Source: Odontocerum albicorne
Taxonomy: Eukaryota; Arthropoda; Insecta; Trichoptera; Odontoceridae
Length of the DNA: 64,000 nt
Reading direction: 5' to 3'
NCBI GenBank assembly: GCA_949825065.1
Contig: OX463863.1
Span: 17,841,240-17,905,239 of the forward strand
Every line of letters starts with the position of its first letter. Position 1 is the first letter of the stretch. The notes under the pieces are model-generated. The model did no database searches. It had not been told where the DNA came from and saw nothing but the letters and a program-made list of their open reading frames with translations. The position numbers were made by a program, and so were the translations under genes. Of this stretch, positions 11,510 through 21,391 are shown piece after piece.

Positions 11510-11532
11510 TGTAGCCAGCCGGACTTTAAGGG
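11510..11532. repeat. piggyBac right terminal inverted repeat
   Basis: Ends AGCCGGACTTTAAGGG just before TTAA (11533-11536). This is the transposase 5' side. The corresponding end is missing from the second copy. Confidence 0.85.
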
Positions 11533-11536
11533 TTAA

Positions 11537-11789
11537 ACCGGTTTGTGTGTTTTAAGTCACACGCAGCATATACACTTAATTAATATTTGAAATGAACTAC
11601 GAATAAATCGTTAAGTTTTACTGGATAATATTTGCGTATACACATGTCCATATTTGGTGCAACGAATGTTAAACTGTGGTTCCCTCATTTCATTAATTAT
11701 ACATTTATTTAAAAAAAACACTTAAAGACAACCTTTTTTTAGCTAGTCTTTGCTAAATTTATTATTACTTTTCCAGCAAACTTTTCCAA
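11537..11789. other. No feature recognised
   Basis: AT-rich flank to the right of the piggyBac element; no repeat partner seen. Confidence 0.35.
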
Positions 11790-12180
11790 CAAACTTAACT
11801 TAACCAACTTTTAGTTCACTTATGTTAACTAACTTATAGTTTACTTACCTTACCTTATTACCTAACAATTTTTGTTCGCTTAATCTTACTTCAACCAACT
11901 TATATAGTATTTCACTTAACCTTAACTTAACCTATTAATAGTTTACTTGACCTTAGCTTAATCAACTATTAGTTTACTTAACTTTAACTTCATTAACTTT
12001 TAGTTCGCTTAACCTTAACTTAACCAACTTTTAGTTTACTTAACCTTAACTAAACGTTAGATCGCGTAACCTTAACTTAACTAACTTATAGTTCAATCAA
12101 TCTTAACTTAACCAGACTATAGTTAACTTAACCTTAATTTAACCAACCTATATCTTACTTAACCTTAACTTATAGTTAAA
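11790..12180. repeat. Degenerate tandem repeat of about 30 bp
   Basis: Some twelve irregular copies of a motif like CTTAACCTTAACTTAACCAA followed by CTTWTAGTTYA. The copies vary in length and sequence, indicating an old array. Confidence 0.8.
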
Positions 12181-12384
12181 TCCAAATCCATTATCAAGTA
12201 CATCAAGAAAAACAATACAAATTCAGCAGAAACACATTACACGCAGGTCATTTCCCTTTTCCCGCGATGTCGAACCATCAGTCCGTCGTCACCACTATTC
12301 TTTTCACACTCAATGTGTTTGAAACTTCCACAGTGTTAATGCGTTAACTATAAATAATAAAGAAAAATATGCTTTGACCGCAAA

Positions 12385-12545
12385 TTTTATCCTTAGTGAG
12401 ATACAGGTAAAAGCCTAGTTTACTAGGGACAAGACAAATGAAAGGCAATAAACCCAGACCCATTAAAATCGTGTGTCCAAATTAAATTACATGTTGTTTT
12501 TTTTCCACAAATTGTGTATATTTCTTGTCGTGTAAATAAAATTTG
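12385..12545 (+). mobile_element. LINE 3' UTR fragment, second copy
   Basis: Same blocks as 5888-6050 (AGTGAGATACAGGTAAAAGC, AAATGAAAGGCAATAAACCC), ending in AATAAA-like sequence. It is preceded at 12310-12355 by a segment related to the inverted-repeat ends of 59291-59604. Confidence 0.6.
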
Positions 12546-12581
12546 AAAAAAAAATTTACTTAGCGGCACCTAAGTGAAATA

Positions 12582-13179
12582 TTGGGTGTTAACATAAATT
12601 GTGTCCGTTTTTTTTCCAAATTAAAAAATGAGCACCAAAAGTAAAACAAAATGGTAAAGGTTATACGTCATTCGAAAGGAAATTTTCTGCTCTATAAGTT
12701 ATTGTACTGTATTTGCTTTTACGTTACATATATTATTTGATTTGATTACAAGCCTTGATTTTACGTTACATATATTAGCGGTCCTCATCGAAGTCAACTG
12801 ATCGTCCGGAACGCTCCATGTCTTTCAGGTCGAAATTACCGTCTTTGAAACGCAAAATCCATCAACGAGCTGTCCTTTCATTCATAGAATCTTCACCGCA
12901 CACTTCGCAAATATCGCGAGCAGCTTTGGCAGCTTTATTCCCTCGATTGAACGCGAACAGAAGGAGGTGTCGAAAATGCTCACTTTCGTTTACTTGGCAT
13001 TCTATTTTGAAGGCTTGTAATCAAATCAAATAATATATGTAACGTAAAAGCAAATACAATGACTTATAGAGCAGAAAATTTCCTTTCGAATGACGTATAA
13101 CCTTTACCATTTTGTTTTACTTTTGGTGCTCATTTTTTAATTTGGAAAAAAAACGGACACAACTTATGTTAACACCTAA
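12582..13179 (-). mobile_element. Fold-back mariner derivative (598 bp)
   Basis: TA on both sides (12580-12581, 13180-13181). Ends TTGGGTGTTAACATAA and TTAGGTGTTAACATAAG. The arms are almost identical for about 190 bp, because the 5' end of a mariner, including the stretch before the start codon, is present twice in opposite orientation. Only the transposase N-terminus lies between them. The sibling at 36089-36756 has a normal, non-duplicated 3' end. Confidence 0.88.
12789..13005 (-). pseudogene. mariner transposase N-terminus, broken
   Basis: Encodes the first 70 or so residues of a mariner-family transposase: 'ESEHFRHLLLFAFNRGNKAA', the paired helix-turn-helix region, then 'RFKDGNFDLKDMERSGR'. 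The start codon is ATA where the sibling at 36.6 kb has ATG, and a TGA interrupts 'NERTAR*W'. The catalytic core is absent, so it cannot make active transposase. The subfamily is not certain. Confidence 0.85.
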
Positions 13180-13551
13180 TACTTTGAGAAACAGTGCGCG
13201 TATAAAACTTGTTTTCGCCAGTAATGTCGATTGGTAAACACAATTGGACGAATATACACAAAAAGATCCAATCCACATTGTATTGTTTTAATATATTGAA
13301 GATATTTAGAACAATTTTTATATATATATATTAAATAATCAAACATTATTATTAAGTGTTTTACGGTTAAATTTAATATTTTAATTCTATAAAAACGTAT
13401 AAATAAAAAAATATCCAGCTTACAAGATATTTTAATCAAATGTCTAAGAACATGTAAAATGTGAGATGGATCATTTTTGTGTAATTCCGATCAATTGCAA
13501 CAGGCAAATGGATCGACTGTCACATAGGAGTCATCTGTAACCTTGTCGGGT

Positions 13552-13604
13552 GCCCCTGGCTGAGAGGGGCGCGTCGCTCCACTGCGCCCCTCTCAGCCAG
13601 GGGC
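13552..13604. other. GC-rich perfect hairpin
   Basis: Two perfect 21-bp arms (13552-13572 and 13584-13604) around an 11-base loop. The arms begin GCCCCTGGCTGAG and are about 76% GC, in a region otherwise rich in AT. No TTAA or TA boundaries are evident. A small GC-rich transposon end is possible; the function is unknown. Confidence 0.85.
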
Positions 13605-13787
13605 GGCACCGGGTGCTTTAACGCCCGGAATAGTTAAATAAAATTACGTGCCTTAAATATGGTATATGTGATAGTGATTTGAATTTGTAACAATTTTTTA
13701 TTTTATTTTAATAAAGTAATCTATAACACAAACATTTTCCAAAGGCTATACCTATATACAAATGTATATCTTAAGAACTAATATATT

Positions 13788-15027
13788 GAAGTGAAACTTG
13801 TATCTATGCGGTAGGGCGAATTGGCCTGAACGTCACGAAAAGTGAAACGATGTATTATATTATTATTATTATTAAATATTTTATTTATTAATAAATTATT
13901 ATTAATTGTTTTAAGATTAATAATTATTTATTATTAATAATAATTAAAATTATTTTGATATCATTAAGTACATTGTATTATTATTAAAATGATTATTTAT
14001 TGTTACAATTATTATTATGTATTATTTAAAATATAAAATAAATATTTTTTGTTATGTTATAATATATTTTTATATTAATATATTTAATAATTATTAATTT
14101 TATTTTATATTAAATTATTTTACTTTATTTCATTTAATATTTATTTTAATGTTTATTTAATATATAATTTATATTTAATATAAAATTATAATAATATATC
14201 ATATATATGTTATTATAATATTAATAATTATATTATTATAATATCATACTATAATTAATTATAATATAATTAATTAATAATGTAATATAATAATATGATT
14301 AATAATATAATAACAATATGATAATAAATAAATAATTATTTAAAAGTAATTTATTTAATAATTAATAATAACATAAAAATATTAATTTATTTAATATTAA
14401 AAAATATTAATTTAATGTTATTAAGTGTATTATATTATTATTAAAATTATTATTATTTATTATAAAAAATTTAAAAAATAACATTTTTTGTTATATTATA
14501 ATATATTTTTATATTAATATATTTAATAATTATTAGTTTTATTTTATATTAAATTATTTTGCTTTATTTCGTTTCATATTTATTTTAATATTTATTTAAA
14601 ATATAATTATAATAATATATATAATATGTTATTTTAATATTAATAATTATATTATTATCATATTATAATTAATTATAATATAATTAATTAATAATGTAAT
14701 AAAATAATATGATTAATAATATAATAATAAATAAATAATTATTTAAAAATAATTAATAATAACATAAAAATATTAATTTATTTAATATCAAAATATATTA
14801 ATTTAATATTACTAAGTGTATTATACTATTATTAAAATTATTGTTATATAATATTATTAAAATTATTATTTATTATTAAAATTATTATTATTTATTATTA
14901 AAAATTTTAAAAATAATATTTTTTTATTTAATTAAGAGAGGTTTTCTTGAATTAAATTCCACATAACAAAAGGAAAAAAAGCAATGCATAAAATCAACTT
15001 TTCGTAGGAGCTAAGAAGTTTCACTTC
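13788..15027. mobile_element. AT-rich interspersed repeat, copy 1
   Basis: Bounded by 12-bp inverted ends GAAGTGAAACTT and AAGTTTCACTTC. The left subterminal region is TATCTATGCGGTAGGGCGAA; the right is AGAGGTTTTCTTGAATTAA followed by AGGAGCTAAG. The core is almost pure A/T with an internal direct duplication of period about 439 bp. A second copy at 26578-28362 has the same order of blocks. The superfamily is not recognised. Confidence 0.7.
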
Positions 15028-15319
15028 TAACGCGCGAGAGTCTCACGGATCTGTTTTTTTTTATTTATTATAAATGTGAACTAAGTTCATTTTAATTTCC
15101 TACGTCTCATTTTATTTTTAGTAATCTTAATATTTAATATAATTTCTTAGAAATAGTGAACATCTACATATTCATGCAGAATGGCGCAATGCAACATACG
15201 CCCTAATTATATTATATAAAAATGATACCAAAATAACAGGTTAAAATGTTGAAATTAATTTACTTTCACAGCAGACCTTCAACTGCTTTTATGTAAGTGT
15301 TACATTTCTTACAAGAGAT

Positions 15320-15435
15320 GCATGGTTGCGCGGTAACGCAATGGACTTCGGTGCGAAAGGTCGCCGGTTCGAACCCTGCGCTGTGCTACTAGCCCTCGAA
15401 TGACACAAGCATTTATTCCGCGTAGTATTCGGAAA
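15320..15435 (+). mobile_element. tRNA-like SINE, copy 1 of a local pair
   Basis: TGGTTGCGCGGTAACGC acts as an A-box-like head and GCCGGTTCGAACCCTGCG as a B box. Then come GTGCTACTAGCCCTCG and a stretch ending GTAGTATTCGG. No acceptor stem pairs, so this is not a functional tRNA gene. Confidence 0.6.
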
Positions 15436-15499
15436 AACAAGGATATCTATGACTTCGGTCAAGATAATTTTTCAAAAACAAAAAAGAGTAAAACATGCC

Positions 15500-15625
15500 G
15501 GAGTGCTCCGATCGTCTAGCATCAGATGTACCATCGTCAGAAGGTCGTCAGTTCGAACCCTGCGCTGTGCTACTAGCCCTCGAATGACACAGGCATTTTT
15601 TCCGTCTAGTATTCGGGGGTATATA
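15500..15625 (+). mobile_element. tRNA-like SINE, copy 2 of a local pair
   Basis: Same B box and tail as the copy 180 bases upstream (AGTTCGAACCCTGCG, GTGCTACTAGCCCTCG, AGTATTCGGG) with a different head. This suggests a local duplication or two insertions of one family. Confidence 0.6.
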
Positions 15626-15654
15626 GAGATACCCATGACTTCGCTTATATTTTT

Positions 15655-16062
15655 ATTTATTTATTTATTTAACACTTTTATTGCAAATACAATCTGGCGG
15701 GCTTATTGTCAGGCAGCAATATCTTCCTGTCAACCAGACAAAAGTAAATGAAGCAAGTTACATGGTCGCATAAATCATTCAAATGAGTATCCATCCCCAC
15801 GAAATCCATAAACACTTAACATAACATATGTGAGCATATACCCACGAACCCCACAAAGACGGACAATCACCCGAACATTCTTTTTCATATAAAGTGAGAT
15901 ATCATCAACCAAAAGAATAAAATAAAAGGAAGGGATGGCGGAGAGGAAAGGAAAAGAAAATTCAGGAATGAAACACGTTATTCAGACGCTTCTTAAAGCA
16001 TGCCAAGGACGGAGCGAGTCTTATATTGGTTTGTAACTGATTCCAGAGCCTCACTGCATGGG
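15655..16062 (-). mobile_element. LINE 3' end (CR1/Jockey-like), antisense
   Basis: On the minus strand it encodes a C-terminus of the form 'LWNQLQTNIRLAPSLACFKK', followed by a 3' UTR (GTTCGGGTGATTGTCCGTC, GGCAATAAGCCCGCCAGA) and a TAAA tail. The same family appears at 21478-21945, 35788-36005, 62655-62935 and as bare tails at 3603 and 63472. Confidence 0.75.
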
Positions 16063-16208
16063 AAGTAAAGGACATTCTTTCAAAGAAATATATAGGTTAT
16101 AGACATTCTTTCAAAGAAATAGACAAGTTATAGACATTCTTTCAAAGAAATAGACAAGTTATAGACATTCTTTCAAAGAAATAGACAGGTTATAGACATT
16201 CTTTAAAA
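16063..16208. repeat. 31 bp tandem repeat
   Basis: Five copies of GACATTCTTTCAAAGAAATA plus GACAAGTTATA. The first begins exactly at the inner edge of the LINE fragment. Confidence 0.92.
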
Positions 16209-16540
16209 AAAAATGAAAAAAAAACACGCTGGTGTGTTCCGATCGTCTTGCTTCAGGTGTAACGTATCCAATAAAGTGGTGTGGCTGGGAAGTTTGCTGG
16301 TGTGCAACGGTTTACTCATTTAAAAAAAGAGAAAAAAGATAACATAAAGAACTCTACAGCACAGCTTCGCTTTACAACTGAATTTACGTTGGAACTGTGA
16401 GAGGATCCTAAACTACGAGGGCCAGTTGGAAGACAGGCGTCCTACCACTAGGCCAAGGAGGTTGTTTTATACTGTTGATGATTATATTATATTAACTTCA
16501 CATCAAGTACTCCAGTTAATTTAGTTAACTTAGATTTAAA
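16209..16540. other. Mixed unique DNA and a SINE head
   Basis: Mostly unrecognised. 16425-16470 is the antisense head of a tRNA-derived SINE (reverse complement: CAACCTCCTTGGCCTAGTGG, then a GACGCCTGTCTTCCAA segment). Confidence 0.4.
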
Positions 16541-16544
16541 AATA

Positions 16545-16870
16545 CTATAATAGTTGCAACCCGTGAAATATTCACGGAAGTAAAACAAATTCTACATTTA
16601 TGAAAATATATATTCATAAATGTAAAATTTGTTTATATACTCGTATATCATGTATACATCGTCTCCTTTTACACCGGTTCAAAAATTGTAAGCTAGGTAT
16701 TTAAAATTCGTTCAGTATTACGGACCCACCGAGATTCAATTTTCGAATTACTTTCGGAGAGAATCCAAGTATTCCTTTCTCGCTCTCTTGTATTCAAAAT
16801 TCAATTCTCGTATTCTTTCTTTGACGACAACCGTAGTACGGGTTTTGGCCTATTTATACTATGATTAAAT
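16545..16870. repeat. Dispersed repeat, inverted relative to 45858-46750
   Basis: The reverse complement of 16650-16867 matches 45858-46076 almost base for base (blocks AAATAGGCCAAAACCCGTAC, GAGAGCGAGAAAGGAATAC, CTCGGTGGGTCCGT). The neighbouring ACCCGTGAAATATT at 16560 is also shared, at 46720. It contains a short hairpin at 16583-16633 (arms AAACAAATTCTACATTTATG and its complement). Confidence 0.75.
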
Positions 16871-16944
16871 TTCTTGGCATATCTGGCAGACTTATTGCCA
16901 TAGAGCAATGGCTTCCTTCTAACAATTGTATAATGTATTATTAA

Positions 16945-17617
16945 GGGGGTATTCCACTCGAGAAATTTGAAAAAAAAAATTTTTTTTGCAAATTTTTAAA
17001 GTTTATACCTTTAAGAATATGTTCCCAAAAGGAAATTTTAAAATTCTCAATATTTAAGAAGTTATAGCTATAAATGAGGCAGCAATTACGCCGCACCGGA
17101 ATGACCCAGACAATAATCTCAAAACTTTAAATGCGTTTTTCTCGAAACAAACATACTTTTTTCGACCTGGTCGACATAAAATGTCAAGTTCTATTCAATA
17201 GATTGCCTTTAAATTTGGTATAAAACTTTTATAAATGTTTTTATATCGTTCCTACCTTGAATAATTCAAAAATATTTTTTTACTATTTTTAAAAAATTAA
17301 AATATTTGAAAAAAAGGGTAAAAAAATTTAATTTTTTTTTCCAACAGCCGCCATTTTACGATTTTTTTTTTCTCTGAAGAAACTGTGTATGATTTTTTTT
17401 TCAGATTTACGAAAAGGAATCATGTCGACCAGCTCACCCCCTTTTTTTTACGACAAGATATAACAGCTGATAACATCTTGAATATTATTTTGTTTGTACA
17501 TTCTCAAATCATCAATGAACAAACTGTAAAAAAATGTACAGAAAAATATTTTTTGTTTTTTTTTAATTTATTCTGAAAAAACGCCAGAAATTCACGCCTC
17601 TAGAGTAGAACACCCCC
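16945..17617. mobile_element. TTAA MITE family C, copy 1
   Basis: TTAA at 16941-16944 and 17618-17621. Ends GGGGGTATTCCACTC and, inverted, GGGGGTGTTCTACTC. The interior is A/T-rich with long homopolymers and no coding capacity. An inverted copy lies at 18297-18945 and a deleted one at 38883-39103. Confidence 0.88.
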
Positions 17618-17628
17618 TTAATAGTAGT

Positions 17629-17985
17629 GTGTATAAACTTCTTTGTGTTGACTGTGATAATTTCTATATAGGAAAGACAGGAAGATCCTTTGAAAAGAGA
17701 TTTCGTGAACACAAATCCGCCTTAACAAATCATCTAATTTATTCTGAAATGGCTAATCATTGTCACCCTGAAAGCCACACATTTTCTATCGATGATGCCA
17801 AATTCTTACATATCAGTAGTAACGGAAATACATTGGACAGATTAGAGGCCATATAAGTTTCTAAGTCAGTGCATCGAGGTGAACATCTGGCAAACACATA
17901 TATCCCAAGAATATCTCCGCTGCTCGCCGAGATTGTGCAATCACTCCCTCCACCCCCAGTTCCCAACCCGAATATTTACGGTTAG
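17629..17985 (+). pseudogene. GIY-YIG endonuclease domain of a Penelope-like element
   Basis: In Penelope-like elements this C-terminal domain nicks target DNA. It reads 'SSVYKLLC' (the GIY position is VYK), then 'FYIGKTGRSFEKRFREHK' with the YIG, the conserved arginine and histidine. 'NTLDRLEAI' carries the conserved glutamate. One in-frame TAA at 17854-17856 breaks it directly after 'LEAI'; the same frame continues for 43 codons to a TAG at 17983-17985. The N-terminal polymerase is absent. Family assignment is confident; activity is not expected. Confidence 0.82.
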
Positions 17986-18125
17986 AAGCGTGTATCTCGG
18001 TATCAGTTCGAACAGAGTTCAGTCTTGTTTGTGCTCCCTTGATGATGAGGTGAAAGCCTTGACACCGGTAGGGTTATACCGTTACAAAAAAATTGAATAA
18101 ACAGTGTTTGATAAAACAAATTACA
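17629..18125 (+). mobile_element. Penelope-like retroelement, 3' end
   Basis: A GIY-YIG endonuclease coding segment (17629-17985) followed by a 3' region with two small hairpins (TGAGGTGAAAGCCTT and CGGTAGGGTTATACCG) and the end ATAAACAGTGTTTGATAAAAC. The same 3' region recurs at 59606-59790. The reverse transcriptase part is missing, and MITE C1 abuts the coding segment on the left. Confidence 0.75.
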
Positions 18126-18296
18126 AATTGCATAATAGATTAATTTGCCTTAATTTGTTTAAATCCATGACATTTTCGTTACATACAGTACAACCTTATT
18201 GCCATGTGGCAACCTCTTCCAACCAACCAGAAAGATGTTAAAGAAACCTTAAGTGAAAAAAGGACGGTAATCCTTTTTTTTTAATTAGAGTTTCAG
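18126..18296. other. LINE tail fragment and spacer
   Basis: Contains an antisense LINE tail (TTATTGCCATGTGGCAA, CTTCCAACCAACCAGAAAGA) resembling the 3' end at 35930-36005. Confidence 0.4.
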
Positions 18297-18945
18297 CGGG
18301 GTATTTTACTCTAGAGGCGTGAATTTGTGGCGTTTTTTTAAAAATATTTTTCGTATACGTTATTTTAGTTTGTTTATTGATGATTTGAGAATGTACGAAA
18401 AAAAATTCAAGATGTTATCAGCTGTCGTCATATCTTGTAAAAAAAAGGGGGTTAGCTGGTCGTTCGCTTTCGTAAATTTAAAACCAAAATCATACACTCA
18501 TACATATAGTTGGTACCAAAAAATACGTAAAATGGCTGTAGTCTGAAAAAAAATTTTTTATCCTTTTTTCAAATTTTTAAACACTTTAAAAATAGTAAAA
18601 AAAAATTGTTTCGTTTTTTCAATAATTTTTCAAGGTACAAACTATAGAAAAACATATATCAAAATTTCATACTAAATTTAAAGACAATCGGTTGGATACA
18701 ACTCGAGATTTTATGTCGACCAGGTCAAAAAAGTAGTTTCGAGAAAAACGCGTTTAAAGTTTTGAGATTATTGTCCAAGTCATTCCGGTGCGGCGTAATT
18801 GCTGCCTCATTTATAGCTTTAACTTCGTAAATATTTAGAATTTTTATATTTTCTTTTGAGAACATATTCTTAAAGGTCTAAACTTTAAGAATATTGAAAA
18901 AAAAATAAAAACCTCTTTTTCAAATTTCTAAACTGGAATACCCCC
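18297..18945. mobile_element. TTAA MITE family C, copy 2 (inverted)
   Basis: Reverse-orientation copy of 16945-17617. It shares the CTCTAGAGGCGTGAATTT end, the ATTGCTGCCTCATTTATAGC block and the GTCGACCAGGTC block. The right TTAA (18946-18949) is intact and the left one is eroded. With copy 1 it forms a 650 bp inverted pair bracketing the Penelope fragment. Confidence 0.82.
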
Positions 18946-18949
18946 TTAA

Positions 18950-19299
18950 ACCGCCAACCTCCGGGTTAGCAGACAGCTTGGCCACGGAGGTTGTATATTG
19001 TTACTCTCTCAAAGTCATCTTTAATTAACTCAATACGTCAGTCTTCATTTTACATTAGTCCCTTACCACTTTATTATGTTTCTGTCATACATTGTATGCT
19101 TATTAATACACGCATTTCTACACCATTTATTAGTTCTTTTATGCCTCTCCACGTCCATGTCTTACTCACATACAACAAAGTGGATACTAAAATACTATTG
19201 TGGATTAACTATCACCTTGACAGATCTTGACGCTGCCCGGTATGAGTGTATGATATATGTCAGGTAAATTAAAAACAGGTAAATTTGAACATACGAACA
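18950..19299. other. SINE head and antisense LINE remnants
   Basis: 18955-18990 resembles an antisense SINE head (CTTGGCCACGGAGGTTG). 19030-19210, on the minus strand, gives decayed reverse-transcriptase text such as 'YVSKTWTWR', similar to the LINE family at 3190. Confidence 0.4.
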
Positions 19300-19985
19300 A
19301 ACAAATAAATTGCCAATCGCTTAACACTTATGGTAGAATTAGAGGAAAATAATTTGTCCAAATTACCAATCGCTAAATACTAATGGTAGAATTAGAGGAA
19401 GAGATTTGTCCAAATTACCAATCACTGAACACTAATGGTAGAACTTAAGGAAAATAATTTGTCCAAATTACCAATCACTGAACACTAATGGTAGAATTAG
19501 GGGAAAATAATTTGTCCAAATTACCAATCACTGAACACTAATGGTAAAACTTAAGGAAAATAATTTGTCCAAATTACCAATCACAAAAGGTTGAACTAGA
19601 GGAAAACATTTTTTCCAAATTACCAATCGCTAAATACTAATGGTAGAACTAGAGGAAAATAATTCATCCAAATTACCAATCGCTAAAAACTAATGGTAGA
19701 GCTTAAGGAAAATAATTCGTCCAAATTACCAATAACTAAAAACTAATGGTAGAACTTAAAGAAAATAATTTGTCCAAATTACCAATCGCTAAATACTAAT
19801 GGTAGAACTAGAGGAAAATAATTCATCCAAATTACCAATCGCTAAAAACTAATGGTCAAACTTAAGGAAAAGAATTTGTCAAAATTACCAATCACTTAAG
19901 GTAGAACTAGAGGAAAAGAATTTATCCAAATTACCAATCGCTAAATACTAATGGTAGAACTAGATGAAAATAATTTGTCGAAAGA
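19300..19985. repeat. 46-54 bp tandem repeat
   Basis: About 13 copies built on CCAAATTACCAATCGCTAAA, CTAATGGTAGAACTAGAGG and AAAATAATTTGT. Some units lack the ACTAATGG block, which gives the shorter form. Confidence 0.95.
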
Positions 19986-20443
19986 TAAAGAAGGAAAACA
20001 AAGGCAAATATGTATGTATGGAATTTCTGCATAAATATTGAAATATTCTAAGTAATGTGATAATTCCCGATTAACTTGTGAATGTACTCGTATATGTTAA
20101 TAAGGACGGGGCACATCTGTTATAGTATTTCTAGGCAGTTCGTTCTGCAGTCACGCCCCGCGCCCGGGTGACTTGCTAATGAAGATCTGTGCGGTGCGGT
20201 GCGGTGGGATGTCTTGGTATGCAAAGAAGTCTCTTGTTGTCTTATAGAAGAGAGCGTCAGTGTTCTGGAATTCTTAGAAGTTTCACGGAGATATTATTGT
20301 AATTTTATTTTATTACAACGGTCAAATTACCTTTTTGATACGAAAAATGAACATTTTGTATTCTGATCTCGCAAATATCGTAAAGCAATCAACTGTTGTA
20401 AATTTACATGGAATACCAGTCCTGTGTTTTCACGCGATTTTTT
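19986..20443. other. No gene recognised
   Basis: Includes a GC-richer stretch (CGCCCCGCGCCCGGGTGAC near 20153; GTGCGGTGCGGTGCGG near 20190) but no splice pair or convincing frame. Confidence 0.35.
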
Positions 20444-21345
20444 TCCTGAAAAGGATATATTACTGACATCTAGCAAATATTGTGAACCTTTTCCCTGAAA
20501 AGGATATATTACTGACATCTAGCAAATATTGTGAACCTTTTCCCTGAAAAGGATATATTACTGACATCTAGCAAATATTGTGAACCTTTTCCCTGAAAAG
20601 GTTATATTACTGACATCTAGCAAATATTGTAAACCTTTTCCCTGAAAAGGATATATTACTGACATCTAGCAAATATTGTGAACCTTTTCCCTGAAAAGGA
20701 TATATTACTGACATCTAGCAAATATTGTGAACCTTTTCCCTGAAAAGGATATATTACTGACATCTAGCAAATATTGTGAACCTTTTCCCTGAAAAGGATA
20801 TATTACTGACATCTAGCAAATATTGTGAACCTTTTCCCTGAAAAGGATATATTACTGACATCTAGCAAATATTGTGAACCTTTTCCCTGAAAAGGTTATA
20901 TTACTGACATCTAGCAAATATTGTAAACCTTTTCCCTGAAAAGGATATATTACTGACATCTAGCAAATATTGTGAACCTTTTCCCTGAAAAGGTTATATT
21001 ACTGACATCTAGCAAATATTGTAAACCTTTTCCCTGAAAAGGATATATTACTGACATCTAGCAAATATTGTGAACCTTTTCCCTGAAAAGGATATATTAC
21101 TGACATCTAGCAAATATTGTGAACCTTTTCCCTGAAAAGGTTATATTACTGACATCTAGCAAATATTGTAAACCTTTTCCCTGAAAAGGATATATTACTG
21201 ACATCTAGCAAATATTGTGAACCTTTTCCCTGAAAAGGTTATATTACTGACATCTAGCAAATATTGTAAACCTTTTCCCTGAAAAGGATATATTACTGAC
21301 ATCTAGCAAATATTGTGAACCTTTTCCCTGAAAAGGATATATTAA
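20444..21345. repeat. 49 bp minisatellite with palindromic core
   Basis: Eighteen units, 49 bp apart, each containing CCTTTTCCCTGAAAAGG, an inverted repeat, plus ATTACTGACATCTAGC. Two unit types alternate irregularly. GGATATA goes with TTGTGAACC, and GGTTATA (five units) always goes with TTGTAAACC, so the two variant sites are fully linked. Confidence 0.97.
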
Positions 21346-21391
21346 ATAACCTAGGTCAACGGCCCGTAAACATTTATTGTAAATGGCCAAA

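Larger units (their letters stand above)
8718..11532 (-). mobile_element. Complete piggyBac-type transposon (2815 bp)
   Basis: Flanked by TTAA at 8714-8717 and 11533-11536. The ends are imperfect inverted repeats starting CCCTTAGAGATCGGCT and CCCTTAAAGTCCGGCT (13 of 16 matching). The right end has a direct repeat ATGTAGCCAGCCGG at about 11466 and 11508, and the left end has related ATCGGCT and ACCGGCG motifs, probable transposase-binding sites. It holds one uninterrupted transposase gene on the minus strand with about 500 bp on each side. A damaged sister copy lies at 32807-35787. Intact ends plus an intact frame make it a candidate autonomous copy. Confidence 0.93.

Noticed and set aside
11790..12180. 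Interstitial telomeric repeat
   Set aside because: TTAACC-like words occur, but the unit is about 30 bp and irregular, and not the insect TTAGG repeat.
18035..18110. Canonical hammerhead ribozyme in the Penelope 3' region
   Set aside because: The CTGATGA...GAAA string is there in the 59.6 kb copy, but stem II needs a bulged U, stem III a bulged C, and no complementary stem I is visible. Kept only as a low-certainty finding.
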